Counted from the stretch's first letter, positions 1-10,199 are shown. The stretch: 64,000 nt of DNA from CAYYJS01 sp964472315 (GCA_964472315.1 CAYYJS010000010.1:20117-84116); one strand, 5' to 3'. Made by a program: numbers and translations. Notes: generated from the sequence alone by a model not told the origin.

Positions 1-876
<876 letters not shown>

Positions 877-941
877 GCGAAACATCCGGACGCCGGCCGC
901 GGAACCATGGCCGGGCCGGTGTGCATGGGGCATGGCGCCGC

Positions 942-962
942 GCGCGACACGGGATGTCGCGC
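942..962 (+). other. perfect stem-loop between metK and ahcY
   Basis: GCGCGACA (942-949) pairs exactly with TGTCGCGC (955-962) around a 5-base loop. It sits in the 134-bp metK-ahcY gap, about 50 bases before the ahcY start, and has no T run after it, so it is not a classical terminator. It may stabilise the message or tune ahcY translation. I did not recognise an S-adenosylhomocysteine riboswitch here. Confidence 0.5.
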
Positions 963-1010
963 CCGGGTGGAGCATCTGGAATCGCGAACGCATAACCTCG
1001 GAGAGAGACG

Positions 1011-2444
1011 ATGGGAATCCGAAGAACGACCCGGAAGACGGCGGCGCCGAAAGCCGACCACGTGGTAGCCGACCTGTCGCTGGCGGCCTTTGGCAGGAAA
1101 GAGATCGATTTGGCCGAGCAGGAAATGCCCGGTCTCATGGAACTGCGCGAGGAATACTTCCGGGCGCAGCCGTTGAAGGGCGCGCGTATTTCGGGGTCGC
1201 TGCACATGACGGTGCAGACGGCGGTGCTGATCGAGACGCTGCGGACCCTTGGCGCCGAAATTCGATGGGCAAGCTGCAACATCTATTCGACGCAGGACCA
1301 CGCCGCCGCGGCGATCGCCGAACGCGGCATCAGCGTCTACGCGCGCAAGGGCGAGACGCTGGAGGAATACTGGGATTACACGGATCGTATCCTGGATTGG
1401 GGTCATGGGCTGGGGCCGACATCCATCGTCGACGACGGCGGCGACGCGACGCTCCTCGTGCACCTGGGCTACAAGGCCGAAGAGGACGCCTCGGTTCTCG
1501 ACCGGAAACCGGGCTCCCGCGAGGAAGCCGTCCTGCTGGCGCAGGTCCGCAAGTCGGTGGCGCGCGATCCGGACCGGTTCCACCGCATCGCGAAGGCGAT
1601 CATCGGCGTTTCAGAGGAGACGACGACGGGGGTGCATCGCCTCATCCAGATGGCCGAGCGCGGGGAGTTGCTGTTCCCGGCGTTCAACGTGAACGATGCG
1701 GTGACGAAATCGAAGTTCGACAATCTGTACGGCTGCCGGCATTCGGCGGTGGACGGGATCTGCCGGGCCACGGACGTCATGTTGTCCGGCAAGGTGGTGG
1801 TCGTCGCCGGTTACGGCGATGTCGGCAAGGGGTGCTGCCAGGCGGTCAAGGGGCAGGGCGCCCGCGTGGTGGTGACCGAGATCGACCCCATCTGCGCGCT
1901 GCAGGCCGGCATGGAGGGCCATGAGGTGATGCCGATGGAGCAGGCGTGCGAGCTCGGCGACATTTTCATCACCGCGACCGGGTGCTGCGACGTCATCACC
2001 GTCAAGCACATGCGCCGCATGAAGAACATGGCCATCGTGTGCAACATCGGGCATTTCGACAGCGAGATCCAGATCGAGGCTCTGGAGCGCTACACGTGGG
2101 AGGAAATCAAACCCCAGGTCGATCAGGTGACGTTCCCCAACGGCCGGAGCATCATCGTGCTGGCCAAGGGGCGCCTCGTGAACCTCGGGTGCGCCACGGG
2201 GCATCCCAGCTTCGTCATGTCCAACAGTTTTTCGTGTCAGACGATGGCGCAGATCGCGTTGTACGAGAACCCGTCCGCCTACGGCAAGCAGGTCTACGTG
2301 CTGCCCAAGCGGCTCGACGAGAAAGTGGCGCGGATGCACTTGCGGAAGATCGGTGTGCGACTGGATGTCCTGTCACGCAAGCAGGCGGCGTATCTGGGCA
2401 TATCGAGCGAAGGGCCTTTTAAGCCGGAACATTACCGGTATTGA
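1011..2444 (+). CDS. ahcY: S-adenosylhomocysteine hydrolase
   Basis: Splits S-adenosylhomocysteine into adenosine and homocysteine using tightly bound NAD, relieving product inhibition of methyltransferases. The 477-aa product is full length for the family. It shows SLHMTVQTAVLIETL near the N-terminus, the substrate-domain stretch NVNDAVTKSKFDN, the NAD-binding Rossmann loop VAGYGDVGKGCC, CNIGHFDSEI, and the C-terminal HPSFVMSNSF and KPEHYRY. The ATG at 1011 follows a GAGAGAGAC ribosome binding site. The gene follows metK on the same strand and probably shares a methyl-cycle transcript with it. The identity is secure. Confidence 0.98.
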   Translation: MGIRRTTRKTAAPKADHVVADLSLAAFGRKEIDLAEQEMPGLMELREEYFRAQPLKGARISGSLHMTVQTAVLIETLRTLGAEIRWASCNIYSTQDHAAAAIAERGISVYARKGETLEEYWDYTDRILDWGHGLGPTSIVDDGGDATLLVHLGYKAEEDASVLDRKPGSREEAVLLAQVRKSVARDPDRFHRIAKAIIGVSEETTTGVHRLIQMAERGELLFPAFNVNDAVTKSKFDNLYGCRHSAVDGICRATDVMLSGKVVVVAGYGDVGKGCCQAVKGQGARVVVTEIDPICALQAGMEGHEVMPMEQACELGDIFITATGCCDVITVKHMRRMKNMAIVCNIGHFDSEIQIEALERYTWEEIKPQVDQVTFPNGRSIIVLAKGRLVNLGCATGHPSFVMSNSFSCQTMAQIALYENPSAYGKQVYVLPKRLDEKVARMHLRKIGVRLDVLSRKQAAYLGISSEGPFKPEHYRY

Positions 2445-2585
2445 CCGGTTCGGCGAGGCCGCGGGCGTGCATGGGTCGGGGCGCCCGGCGGGCGTTGTCT
2501 ATTGCCGACCCGTGCGCCATGCGGTAGGCTTTGTGGGCGTTTTTTGTGGTGAAGACCAGGCGAGGAACCGGAGGGTTGAGAGACT

Positions 2586-3932
2586 ATGAGTATCGCACGG
2601 AAAGCGGTGTGGACGGCGGTGGGTGTGGCGGGGTTGCTGACGGCATGTTCGGCACGGGCGCAGGAGGAGGCCATCGAAGCCAAGTGGTATACCAGCTTCG
2701 GACTCGGCACCATTCAGTACGAGGGAGACGAGGAGCTTAAAGACGGCTTCCTGGGAACGTTGCGTCTCGGGTACGACTGGAACGAGTGGTGGTCGCTGGA
2801 GGGCGCGCTGGCGGTGGCGCCGCATCTCAAGGAGGATTTCCGCTTCGATATCCCGACGCAGACGCGCGTGTCGCGTCTCCGCGAAGCCGCCGGCGTGAGT
2901 TCGACCTATGCGTTCGGCATGTCGCTCGATGCGTTGTTCCATTTTACGCGGTGGGAGCGGGTGGACCCCTATCTGGTGCTGGGCGGCGGGTTCATCGTCT
3001 ACGGCGACGAGATCGACGGCGAGCTCTTCGATCCCGCCGTTCGCGTCGGTGGCGGCTTGATGTACCACTTCAATGACCGGTGGGCCGTTCGCGCCGATGT
3101 GCGTACGTTCCTCGCCGGACGCGACACCGAGGCGAATGCGCTTGTCGACGCGGGCGCGATCTGGACATGGGGCGCCGGCGTGCCCCGCAAGCCCATGGCC
3201 AGCGGTGGCGCGCTTGACAGCGATGGCGACCGCCTGCCCGACACGCGCGAGAACGAGATCGGCACGAATCCCTACGACTACGACACGGACAAGGATGGGC
3301 TTTCCGACGGCGAGGAAGTGCTCGATTACGGGACGAACCCGTTGGAGAAGGATACCGATTACGACTACCTCGGCGACGGCGAGGAAGTGAAGAAGTACCA
3401 AACCAACCCGTTGCAGCGCGATACCGATAACGGCGGCGTGTGCGACGGGCACGAGGTGCTCGAAGACGGCACCGATCCGCTCGTCGGGGCGGACGATCTG
3501 CAGCTCTTCGAGCTCTATATCCAGTTCGACTACGACAAGGCGATTCTCAAAGCCGAGTACTTCGGCGAGCTCGATATCGTCAGCAAGGTTCTGATCCGCG
3601 ATCCGGCTGCCACGGCGGTGATCGAGGGACATGCGGACCGCAAGAAGAATTCGGAGGCGGACTACAATCTGGACCTGTCCAAGCGGCGTGCGGAGGCCGT
3701 GCTCGAGTATCTGGTGACCAAGCGCGACATCGATCGCGGACGCCTGGCGACCAAAGGCTTCGGGTTCTCGCGGCCCAAGGCCGCGAACGATCCCGCCGTC
3801 GGAAATCCCGTGAACCGGCGTGTCGAGGTCTACATTCGCCGCAGCCCCGAGAGCAAGGCCGCCGATGCGGCCGCGGCGGCGGCGGCGACGACGCCGGTTG
3901 CGGTTCCTCCGGCGACGGCGGATGGACAGTGA
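2586..3932 (+). CDS. OmpA-family outer membrane protein with thrombospondin type 3 repeats
   Basis: A 448-aa envelope protein. Residues 1-25 form a signal peptide; LTAC (18-21) fits a lipobox, but ARA-QEE also fits signal peptidase I. Residues ~30-200 look like an 8-stranded porin-type beta barrel (alternating aromatic strands such as WYTSFGLGTIQYEG). Residues ~210-300 carry acidic thrombospondin type 3 calcium repeats (DSDGDRLPD, DTDKDGLSDGEE, DTDNGGVCDGHE). Residues ~310-430 are an OmpA C-terminal peptidoglycan-binding domain (VIEGHADRKKNSEADYNLDL, NRRVEVYI). The tail is Ala/Pro rich. It probably tethers the outer membrane to the cell wall. It precedes fabZ by only 36 bp and may be the first gene of that transcript. 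Confidence 0.9.
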   Translation: MSIARKAVWTAVGVAGLLTACSARAQEEAIEAKWYTSFGLGTIQYEGDEELKDGFLGTLRLGYDWNEWWSLEGALAVAPHLKEDFRFDIPTQTRVSRLREAAGVSSTYAFGMSLDALFHFTRWERVDPYLVLGGGFIVYGDEIDGELFDPAVRVGGGLMYHFNDRWAVRADVRTFLAGRDTEANALVDAGAIWTWGAGVPRKPMASGGALDSDGDRLPDTRENEIGTNPYDYDTDKDGLSDGEEVLDYGTNPLEKDTDYDYLGDGEEVKKYQTNPLQRDTDNGGVCDGHEVLEDGTDPLVGADDLQLFELYIQFDYDKAILKAEYFGELDIVSKVLIRDPAATAVIEGHADRKKNSEADYNLDLSKRRAEAVLEYLVTKRDIDRGRLATKGFGFSRPKAANDPAVGNPVNRRVEVYIRRSPESKAADAAAAAAATTPVAVPPATADGQ

Positions 3933-3955
3933 CGGCAGGTTTTCCGGTTGCCGAC

Positions 3956-3963
3956 AAGGAGGT
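3956..3963 (+). promoter_or_regulatory. ribosome binding site that sets the fabZ start
   Basis: AAGGAGGT at 3956-3963 lies 5 bases before the ATG at 3969. A longer frame could start at a TTG at 3948, but the perfect Shine-Dalgarno sequence falls inside that extension, so 3969 is the likely start. Confidence 0.8.
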
Positions 3964-3968
3964 TTGGG

Positions 3969-4412
3969 ATGGCGACGCTCGAGAGTGAAGACATCATGAA
4001 GCTGCTGCCCCACCGGTACCCCATGCTTCTGGTGGACCGTGTGGTGGAGTGCGATGACAAGGAACGGATTGTCGGGATCAAATGCGTCACCGTCAACGAG
4101 CCGTTCTTTCAGGGGCATTTTCCGGGGTTGCCCGTGATGCCGGGCGTTCTGCAGCTTGAGGCCATGGCTCAAACCGCGGGGATCCTGCTGAACCGTATCG
4201 CCGGCAACCCGGACGGCGTGCCGTTCTTCATGGCGATCGACAAGGCGAAGTTCCGCCGGGTGATCAAGCCCGGCGACCAGATGCGCATCGAGGTCAAGAT
4301 CACGAAACTGCGCTCGAAGATGGCGCGCTTCGAAGCGCAGGTGTGCGTTGGCGATACCGTGGCGTCGGAGGCGGAAATGATGTGCATGATCACCAATCAG
4401 GCGGGCGCATGA
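3969..4412 (+). CDS. fabZ: 3-hydroxyacyl-ACP dehydratase FabZ
   Basis: Dehydrates 3-hydroxyacyl-ACP in type II fatty acid synthesis; its substrate pool also feeds lipid A. The 147-aa product has the hot-dog fold signatures: LLPHRYPMLLVDRV near the N-terminus, then GHFPGLPVMPGVLQLEAMAQ, containing the family's active-site His and Glu. Length is normal. The start at 3969 is chosen from the strong ribosome binding site. The stop (4410-4412) overlaps the lpxA start codon by 4 bp (ATGA), so the two genes are translationally coupled. This is the usual fabZ-lpxA pairing of lipid A operons. Confidence 0.97.
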   Translation: MATLESEDIMKLLPHRYPMLLVDRVVECDDKERIVGIKCVTVNEPFFQGHFPGLPVMPGVLQLEAMAQTAGILLNRIAGNPDGVPFFMAIDKAKFRRVIKPGDQMRIEVKITKLRSKMARFEAQVCVGDTVASEAEMMCMITNQAGA

Positions 4413-5182
4413 CACATATCCATCCCACCGCCGTCGTGGCGCCGGGCGCCGAACTGGCTGCCGGCGTCTCCATCGGTCCCTACAGCATCGTCGGCGAACA
4501 TGTCCGCCTCGGCGAGGGCACGCGTATCGAGGCCCACGTGGTCATCGACGGGCACACCACGATCGGCGCCCGATGCCGCGTCTGGCCGTTTGCCTGCATC
4601 GGCATGCAGAGCCAGGACGTCAAGTACAAGGGCGGCGTCACCTATGTCGAGGTCGGCGACGACACGCTGTTGCGCGAGTACGTGACGATCAACGCCGCCA
4701 CCAACGAGGGTGAGACGACGCGCGTCGGATCGAAGTGCTTCATCCTGGCGTACTGCCATGTGGCGCATGCGTGCCGCGTCGGCAACCAGGTTATTATGTC
4801 GAACGGCGCCACGCTGGCGGGCGATTCGGTCGTCGAAGATCAGGCGATCATCGGCGGGCTGACCGGCGTGCATCAGTTCTGCCGTATCGGCCGGCTCTGC
4901 ATGGTCGGCGGGTGTTCGAAGATCGTGAAGGACCTGCCGCCCTTTACGCTGGTTGACGGCAACCCGGCGGAAGTGCGCGGTGTCAACCGGATCGGCATGG
5001 AGCGGCGCGGGATCGACGAAGGCGCGCGCAAGGCGTTGAAGGACGCCTATCGCATCCTGTATCGCGAAAACCTGCCGACGAGCGATGCGCTGGTGGCGAT
5101 ACGCGAGCGCGTGCCGTCGTGCCCCGAGTTGGAGCACTTCCTTTCGTTCATCGAGAACACCCACCGGGGCATCGCAAAATGA
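4409..5182 (+). CDS. lpxA: UDP-N-acetylglucosamine acyltransferase LpxA
   Basis: Catalyses the first step of lipid A synthesis, transferring a 3-hydroxyacyl chain from ACP to UDP-GlcNAc. The 257-aa product starts MTHIHPTAVVAPGAEL and is built of left-handed beta-helix hexapeptide repeats. HVAHACRVG carries the expected catalytic His (compare E. coli H125), and the helical C-terminal domain is present. The start overlaps the fabZ stop and the stop overlaps the gspD start, each by ATGA. LpxA shows the organism makes lipopolysaccharide and so has a diderm envelope. lpxD, lpxB and lpxC are not in the window. Confidence 0.97.
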   Translation: MTHIHPTAVVAPGAELAAGVSIGPYSIVGEHVRLGEGTRIEAHVVIDGHTTIGARCRVWPFACIGMQSQDVKYKGGVTYVEVGDDTLLREYVTINAATNEGETTRVGSKCFILAYCHVAHACRVGNQVIMSNGATLAGDSVVEDQAIIGGLTGVHQFCRIGRLCMVGGCSKIVKDLPPFTLVDGNPAEVRGVNRIGMERRGIDEGARKALKDAYRILYRENLPTSDALVAIRERVPSCPELEHFLSFIENTHRGIAK

Positions 5183-7101
5183 CAGGCCGCCGTCCCGCCA
5201 TCTTCTGCCTCGGTCTGTTTCTGGCGGGGGGGATGTCGGCGGCGACGCCGCCGGCCCCGGACGCGACACTGGTCAACTTCTCCTTCGACAAGGTCGAGGT
5301 CGCCACCTTCGTCAAACTGGTTGGCGAGATCACGGGCAGGCGATTCGTGGTGGGCGAGGACATCAAGGGGCGGATCACCGTGGTTTCGCCGCGCGTACCG
5401 CCCGACCAGGTATACCCGTTGTTCGTGCGCATTCTGGAGTCGGCCGGGTGCTCGGTCCTGGCCGAAGACGGCCTGTACCGGATTGTCCCGCTGGCGGGAG
5501 GGACGTCGGCGCTGGCGCCGGTCGTCGGTGTCGACCAGCCGACACCCGACAGCGGAATCGTGACGAAAGTGCTGCGGCTGAAGAATGTCGCGGCCGGCGA
5601 TGTGCGGCGCGCGCTCGCGGCGCAGATGGGCGGCGGCGACCGCCCGAACATTGGCGTGCTGGACGAGACGAACCACATCCTCGTGACCGACTCGGCGGCC
5701 AATGTACGGCGCATCGAGCAGATCATCGCCGAGATCGATTTGCCGGGGCTGACGCGGGTCACGGAACTGGTGCCGCTCCAGTTCGCCTCGGCCGACGATC
5801 TGGCCTCCCAGCTCAATGCCGCGATGAGCGAGTCCGAAAGCCGTGTCGAACGCCTGCGTGCCCGCCTGTCACCGACCGGATCCTCCGTCGAAGCGCCGCG
5901 GCGCGCGCTGGCTGTGCCGGCGCCGCATTCGAACAGCCTGATTCTGGTCGGCGGCGAGTCCCAGCTTGTCGCGTTGCGCGACCTGATCGCCAAAATGGAT
6001 ATCGAGATGCCCACCGGACGCGGGCGCATGAATGCCATTTTTCTGCGCTACATCCGCGCCGAGGAGGCGTCCGAGAGCATCGGCGCGTTGCTGACGAAAG
6101 CGGCCGCCGTCGGCGACAAAGCCAGCGTGCGCCAGATCGCCATTCAGGGCAGCCCCGGCAGCAATGCGCTGCTGGTCGATGCCACACCGGGCGATTTCGA
6201 GGTCGTCAAGCGCCTTGTCGAGCAACTCGATACCGTTCCCGAGCAGGTCCAGATCGATGTCGTCATCATGGAGGTCAGCCAATCGAGCGGCCTGGAGTGG
6301 GGGATTGAACTGGCCGCCATCGACCTGCCGGGCGCGGTGGGCGACTCGGTCGTCCAGGGCGGGTTTCGCCTTGGCGACGGCGCCACGCCGTTGCTCAACA
6401 CGATTCAGAGCGGCGTGTTTCCGCGCGGCCTGTCGGTCGGTGTATCGCACGGCAGCCGCCTTGACGGCGATGGCAACCTGGTCAGCAGTTCGCCGGCCAT
6501 TCTGAACATTGACGCCCTGCGCAAGGCGGGGTTGCTGAAGGTGCTCTCCCAGACGTCGCTTCAGGCCCAGAATAACAAGGAGGCCACGATCCGGATCGTC
6601 AATGAAATCCCGATTCTGAAATCCACCATCGCGGGTGGCACGGGGTCAGCGCGCGACGTCATCCAGAATATCGAGCGGATGGACGTCGGGATCAAGCTTT
6701 CGCTGACGCCGCAAGTGATTCCTGGAGGGCGTGTCAGCATGGCGCTCAACCCGAGTATCGAGGCGGTTATCGATCCGGGTCCCGATGATACGCAGTTCGC
6801 GCCGACGATCGCGAAGCGTGAAGTGAAGACCACGGTCAGCGTCGACGATGGGCGGACGATTATCATCGCCGGTCTGACACGCGAAGACGCGCAGAAGGCG
6901 GAGCGGCGCGTGCCCATCCTGGGCTCGATTCCGTTGCTCGGCTGGCTTTTCCGCCGCAGCGTGGAGACGACCCAGCGTACGGACTTGCTGATTTTCGTGA
7001 CGCCGCGTGTCGTGGCCGATGCGGCGGTGGCCGACGATATCCGTGCCAGGCTGGAGACGCGTACGGGGCTCAAGCTGCCGGTGCCGGAGCCGCGGCCATG
7101 A
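5179..7101 (+). CDS. gspD: Type II secretion-like secretin GspD
   Basis: Forms the outer-membrane gated channel of a type II secretion (or related type IV pilus) system. The 640-aa protein begins with a signal peptide (FCLGLFLAGGMSAA). An N0 domain covers about residues 30-105 and repeated N1-N3 ring domains run to about 360. The secretin core ends with the diagnostic VPILGSIPLLGWLFR and TDLLIFVTPRVV. The ATG at 5179 overlaps the lpxA stop and the gene's own stop overlaps gspE. The order D-E-F is that of gsp operons, but gspC and the pseudopilins are not adjacent; candidate pilins lie at 30 kb and 42.6-46.3 kb. A separate pilotin was not seen. Confidence 0.93.
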   Translation: MTGRRPAIFCLGLFLAGGMSAATPPAPDATLVNFSFDKVEVATFVKLVGEITGRRFVVGEDIKGRITVVSPRVPPDQVYPLFVRILESAGCSVLAEDGLYRIVPLAGGTSALAPVVGVDQPTPDSGIVTKVLRLKNVAAGDVRRALAAQMGGGDRPNIGVLDETNHILVTDSAANVRRIEQIIAEIDLPGLTRVTELVPLQFASADDLASQLNAAMSESESRVERLRARLSPTGSSVEAPRRALAVPAPHSNSLILVGGESQLVALRDLIAKMDIEMPTGRGRMNAIFLRYIRAEEASESIGALLTKAAAVGDKASVRQIAIQGSPGSNALLVDATPGDFEVVKRLVEQLDTVPEQVQIDVVIMEVSQSSGLEWGIELAAIDLPGAVGDSVVQGGFRLGDGATPLLNTIQSGVFPRGLSVGVSHGSRLDGDGNLVSSSPAILNIDALRKAGLLKVLSQTSLQAQNNKEATIRIVNEIPILKSTIAGGTGSARDVIQNIERMDVGIKLSLTPQVIPGGRVSMALNPSIEAVIDPGPDDTQFAPTIAKREVKTTVSVDDGRTIIIAGLTREDAQKAERRVPILGSIPLLGWLFRRSVETTQRTDLLIFVTPRVVADAAVADDIRARLETRTGLKLPVPEPRP

Positions 7102-8681
7102 GTGACGGGCGCGAGCCTGCCGGGGCGCCGTCGGATGCGGCCGAACTGGCCGGGACGGCCGCCCGATTCGGTGTTCCGTTCGTGACCGACATCGACCGTT
7201 CGTGGCTGGATGCGGCGTTGGTCGGGCAGGTTCCCGTCGAGTGGTCGCGGCGTCATGCGTTGCTGCCGATTCGCTGGGAAGGCAAGCTGGCCGTGCTCAC
7301 GGCGGACCCATCGAACGTAAGTGGCGCTCAGCACCTGGCCATGCTCCTTGGGGCCGACCTGTTGCCCGTGGTGGCGCCGGCTGCGGTCATCCGGCAGTCC
7401 ATCGAAACGTGCTATTTCCAGCGCGAGGAATCGCCTTCCGACTTCATCGCCGACATGCCCGCGGTCAGCGTCCCGGCGGAGCCCGGCGCGGCGACGACCG
7501 ACCATGACCTCCTGGCGGCGGCGTCGGGCGCCCCGGTATCGCAGCTTGTCAACCTGATCCTGCTGGATGCCATCCGGCAGCGCGCATCCGATATCCACTT
7601 CGAGCCGTGCGAATCCCGCCTCCGCGTCCGGTACCGCGTCGACGGCGTCCTGTACGAGCAATCCTCCCCGCCGCGGCACATGGTGGCGGGCCTGGTATCG
7701 CGGCTCAAAGTCATGGCGCACATGGACATCGCCGAGCGCCGTTTGCCGCAGGATGGCACGACGCGGGTGCGCATCGGCGGACGGGAATGCGACATCCGGG
7801 TGTCCACGGTGCCAGTGGCGGATGGGGAGCGCGTCGTCCTGCGACTGCTGGACCGGGAGAACACGCTGCTGTCGATGTCGGCGCTGGGAATGTCGCCCGC
7901 CTGCCGGGACGCCTTCGCGTCGCTGACGCGCGAAGCGAACGGGATGGTTGTCGTTTGCGGTCCCACCGGATCGGGCAAGACCACGACGCTGTATGCCGCG
8001 CTCGGTCTGCTCGATGCCGCGCACCGCAATATTCTGACGATCGAGGATCCGATCGAGTACCGTCTCGGCGATATTGGCCAGATTCAGGTGAAGCCGAAGA
8101 TCGGTCTCACCTTCGCCACCGGGTTGCGGCACATTCTGCGTCAGGACCCCGACGTCATCCTCGTTGGCGAAATGCGCGATCTGGAAACCGCCGAGATCGC
8201 CATTCGGGCGGCGCTCACCGGACACCTCGTGTTCACGACGCTGCACACCAACGACGCGCCCGGCGCCGTCGTGCGCCTGTTGGACATGGGCATCGACGGG
8301 TACCTGGTGGCGTCCTGCGTGCGTGGTGTATTGGCGCAGCGGCTGGTTCGGACCCTGTGTCCGGTGTGCCGACGGACCGCCGCCCTGACCGCCGAGCAGT
8401 CGCGCCGGCTGTGCGGCGATGCTTCGATGGCCGGGGCCTCCTGTTGCGAGCCCGTGGGTTGCGACGCCTGCCGGGATGGCTTCCGGGGGCGTACGGGGCT
8501 GTTCGAGTTGATGACGGTGGACGGGGCGATGCGCCGTCTGATCCATGGCGGCGCCGATCCCGATGCTCTTGCGCGCGCATGCCGGGAGCGCGGGATGCCC
8601 GGGCTCGTGGAGGACGGCATCGCCCGGATCCTGTCCGGCGCCACGTCCGTGGCGGAGGTGCTGCGGTCCTCGGGCGTATGA
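7098..8681 (+). CDS. gspE: Type II secretion / pilus assembly ATPase GspE
   Basis: Cytoplasmic hexameric ATPase that powers pseudopilus assembly. The 527-aa protein has a GspE N-terminal domain to about residue 150, then the RecA-like core. Walker A (GPTGSGKTTT) is near residue 288, an Asp box (TIEDPIEYR) near 315, Walker B (DVILVGEMRD) near 351 and a His box (FTTLHTND) near 380. The tetracysteine zinc-binding insert that separates GspE/PilB from retraction ATPases is present (CPVC near 420 and CDAC near 455). It overlaps gspD upstream and gspF downstream by 4 bp each, so the three subunits are probably made in linked amounts. Confidence 0.95.
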   Translation: MSDGREPAGAPSDAAELAGTAARFGVPFVTDIDRSWLDAALVGQVPVEWSRRHALLPIRWEGKLAVLTADPSNVSGAQHLAMLLGADLLPVVAPAAVIRQSIETCYFQREESPSDFIADMPAVSVPAEPGAATTDHDLLAAASGAPVSQLVNLILLDAIRQRASDIHFEPCESRLRVRYRVDGVLYEQSSPPRHMVAGLVSRLKVMAHMDIAERRLPQDGTTRVRIGGRECDIRVSTVPVADGERVVLRLLDRENTLLSMSALGMSPACRDAFASLTREANGMVVVCGPTGSGKTTTLYAALGLLDAAHRNILTIEDPIEYRLGDIGQIQVKPKIGLTFATGLRHILRQDPDVILVGEMRDLETAEIAIRAALTGHLVFTTLHTNDAPGAVVRLLDMGIDGYLVASCVRGVLAQRLVRTLCPVCRRTAALTAEQSRRLCGDASMAGASCCEPVGCDACRDGFRGRTGLFELMTVDGAMRRLIHGGADPDALARACRERGMPGLVEDGIARILSGATSVAEVLRSSGV

Positions 8682-9868
8682 AAACCTATGCGTACAGGGG
8701 GTTCGATGCGGTCGGGCAGGCACGCAAGGGGTTGGTGCAGGCCGACGACGTGAAAGCGGCGCGCGAGGCGCTGTCGCGTGACGGTATTCTGGCCGAGCGG
8801 CTGTGGGCTTCGGGACGGCGCGAACGGCCGCTGGGATACGCGCGGCGCGCCTCCCTCTACCGCGAACTGGCGGTCCTGTTGGACTCGGGGATGCCCGTCG
8901 TACCCGCGCTCGAAATGCTGATTCAGGCCCCCGACCTGCGTGTCGCGGCCGGACGGTTGTCCGCCGTGCGCGACCAGGTGCGCGAGGGTGCCTCGCTGGG
9001 GGAGGCGCTGAAGGCGGTTGGTGGCGAGATGACCGATTACGAGCAGGCGATCGTGGGGGTGGCCGAACAGTCCGGCAGTATCGCGGTCGTGCTGCGCCGT
9101 CTCGGCGTGTTCATGGAAAGCCAGTCGCGCATCGGCGAGAGCGTGCGCGGCGCGCTGATCTACCCCGCTTTCGTGGCCGCCGTCGGTCTGCTGGCCGGTA
9201 TCGTGATGCTGGGGGTGTTGCTGCCCCGGGCGCAACGGATCATGACCGACGCGCACCTGCCGGTACCTGTCGTGACGGGGCTGGTTGTCCAGGCCGGCGC
9301 ATGGGTGGTGCGGTGGGGATGGGTCGTGGCGGCGGCGGCGGTAGTCGCGGTCGCCGTTGGCGCGCGGCAGTGGCGCCGGTCGTCGTCGGCACGGCGCTCG
9401 GCGGACCAGATGCTCTATCGCCTGCCGGTGGTGGGCGCCGGCTACCGCCTCCTGGTGAACCTGCGGTTTGCCGACGCGTTGGCCATGTTGTTGCGTGGCG
9501 GTCTGCCGCTGGTCAGGGCGCTGGCGATGGCCGGTCGCGCGACGGCGAGCGCATGGTGCGCTGCGCTGGTCGAGACCGAAACGGAGCAGGTGCGGCATGG
9601 CGCCAGTCTCGCGGAGGCGATCGGCCGTGTGCCGCCGCTGGCCGGCGAGATGTCCGGCGTGCTGCATGTCGGACAGGCCGGCGGCAATCTGGCCGAACTG
9701 CTCGAAGGCGCCGTCCAGCGGCTGCAGTATCGCTGGGAGCGCTTCGTCAAACGCGCGCTGGCGCTTCTGGAACCGCTTCTGATCCTGATCGTGGGCGGCT
9801 TCGTCCTGCTGATCACCCTGTCCGTACTGCTGCCCGTGCTTTCGCTCTCGCGTGCCGTCGGCCGGTAG
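8678..9868 (+). CDS. gspF: Type II secretion inner-membrane platform protein GspF
   Basis: Polytopic inner-membrane protein that links the GspE motor to the growing pseudopilus. The 396-aa product starts MKTYAYRGFDAVGQ, the family N-terminus, and contains two GspF cytoplasmic domains (about 60-185 and 265-385). Membrane segments lie near residues 160-190, 205-230 and 365-390 (LLILIVGGFVLLITLSVLLP). The ATG at 8678 overlaps the gspE stop; a much longer upstream frame is only gspE read in another frame. It is the last gene of the fabZ-lpxA-gspDEF run. The following 180 bases hold no recognisable gene. Confidence 0.94.
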   Translation: MKTYAYRGFDAVGQARKGLVQADDVKAAREALSRDGILAERLWASGRRERPLGYARRASLYRELAVLLDSGMPVVPALEMLIQAPDLRVAAGRLSAVRDQVREGASLGEALKAVGGEMTDYEQAIVGVAEQSGSIAVVLRRLGVFMESQSRIGESVRGALIYPAFVAAVGLLAGIVMLGVLLPRAQRIMTDAHLPVPVVTGLVVQAGAWVVRWGWVVAAAAVVAVAVGARQWRRSSSARRSADQMLYRLPVVGAGYRLLVNLRFADALAMLLRGGLPLVRALAMAGRATASAWCAALVETETEQVRHGASLAEAIGRVPPLAGEMSGVLHVGQAGGNLAELLEGAVQRLQYRWERFVKRALALLEPLLILIVGGFVLLITLSVLLPVLSLSRAVGR

Positions 9869-10049
9869 TCCGGCGTTTTGGGCTGTTGGGGGAAAAGCAA
9901 GATCGGAGATACGTGCCTACTGCTTCGGCGATCGCCACCCCATATGGGCAATCGGTCATGTCATCGAGTTTGGACTTGAGCCGTTATCGTGCTCATGATG
10001 GAACCATACGAAATGCGTTTTGCATATCAATGCCTCTCCTCGGCCCAAC

Positions 10050-10195
10050 GTTCCGAACGTGGGAGGGAAGCGGGAGGCGAGACCTGCGCGCCGACGAACA
10101 GAGCCGGAGCGCAAAGGAGACCGGCCAGTTACGCGATCCGTACGGTCAGTGGTGTGTAGGGGATACTCCGAAAGGAGGGTCCCCATCCCGAGCGT
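10050..10195 (+). mobile_element. possible 3' end (domain V/VI-like) remnant of a group II intron
   Basis: This 146-base non-coding stretch lies between gspF and the convergent acetyltransferase. It contains TACGGTCAGTGGTGTG (10141-10156) followed by a hairpin at 10159-10184: GGGGA-ta-CTCC-gaaa-GGAG-gg-TCCCC. The arrangement resembles domains V and VI of bacterial group II introns as I remember them. A clear intron reverse-transcriptase remnant lies 1 kb downstream, which supports the reading. The hairpin could instead act as a terminator for gspF, although only a short pyrimidine stretch follows. The bases before it, 9869-10049, show nothing recognisable. Confidence 0.4.
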
Positions 10196-10199
10196 CGTC

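Noticed and set aside
877..1010. S-adenosylhomocysteine or SAM riboswitch upstream of ahcY
   Set aside because: The gap has a perfect hairpin, but I could not match the conserved riboswitch core. A covariance-model search would settle it.
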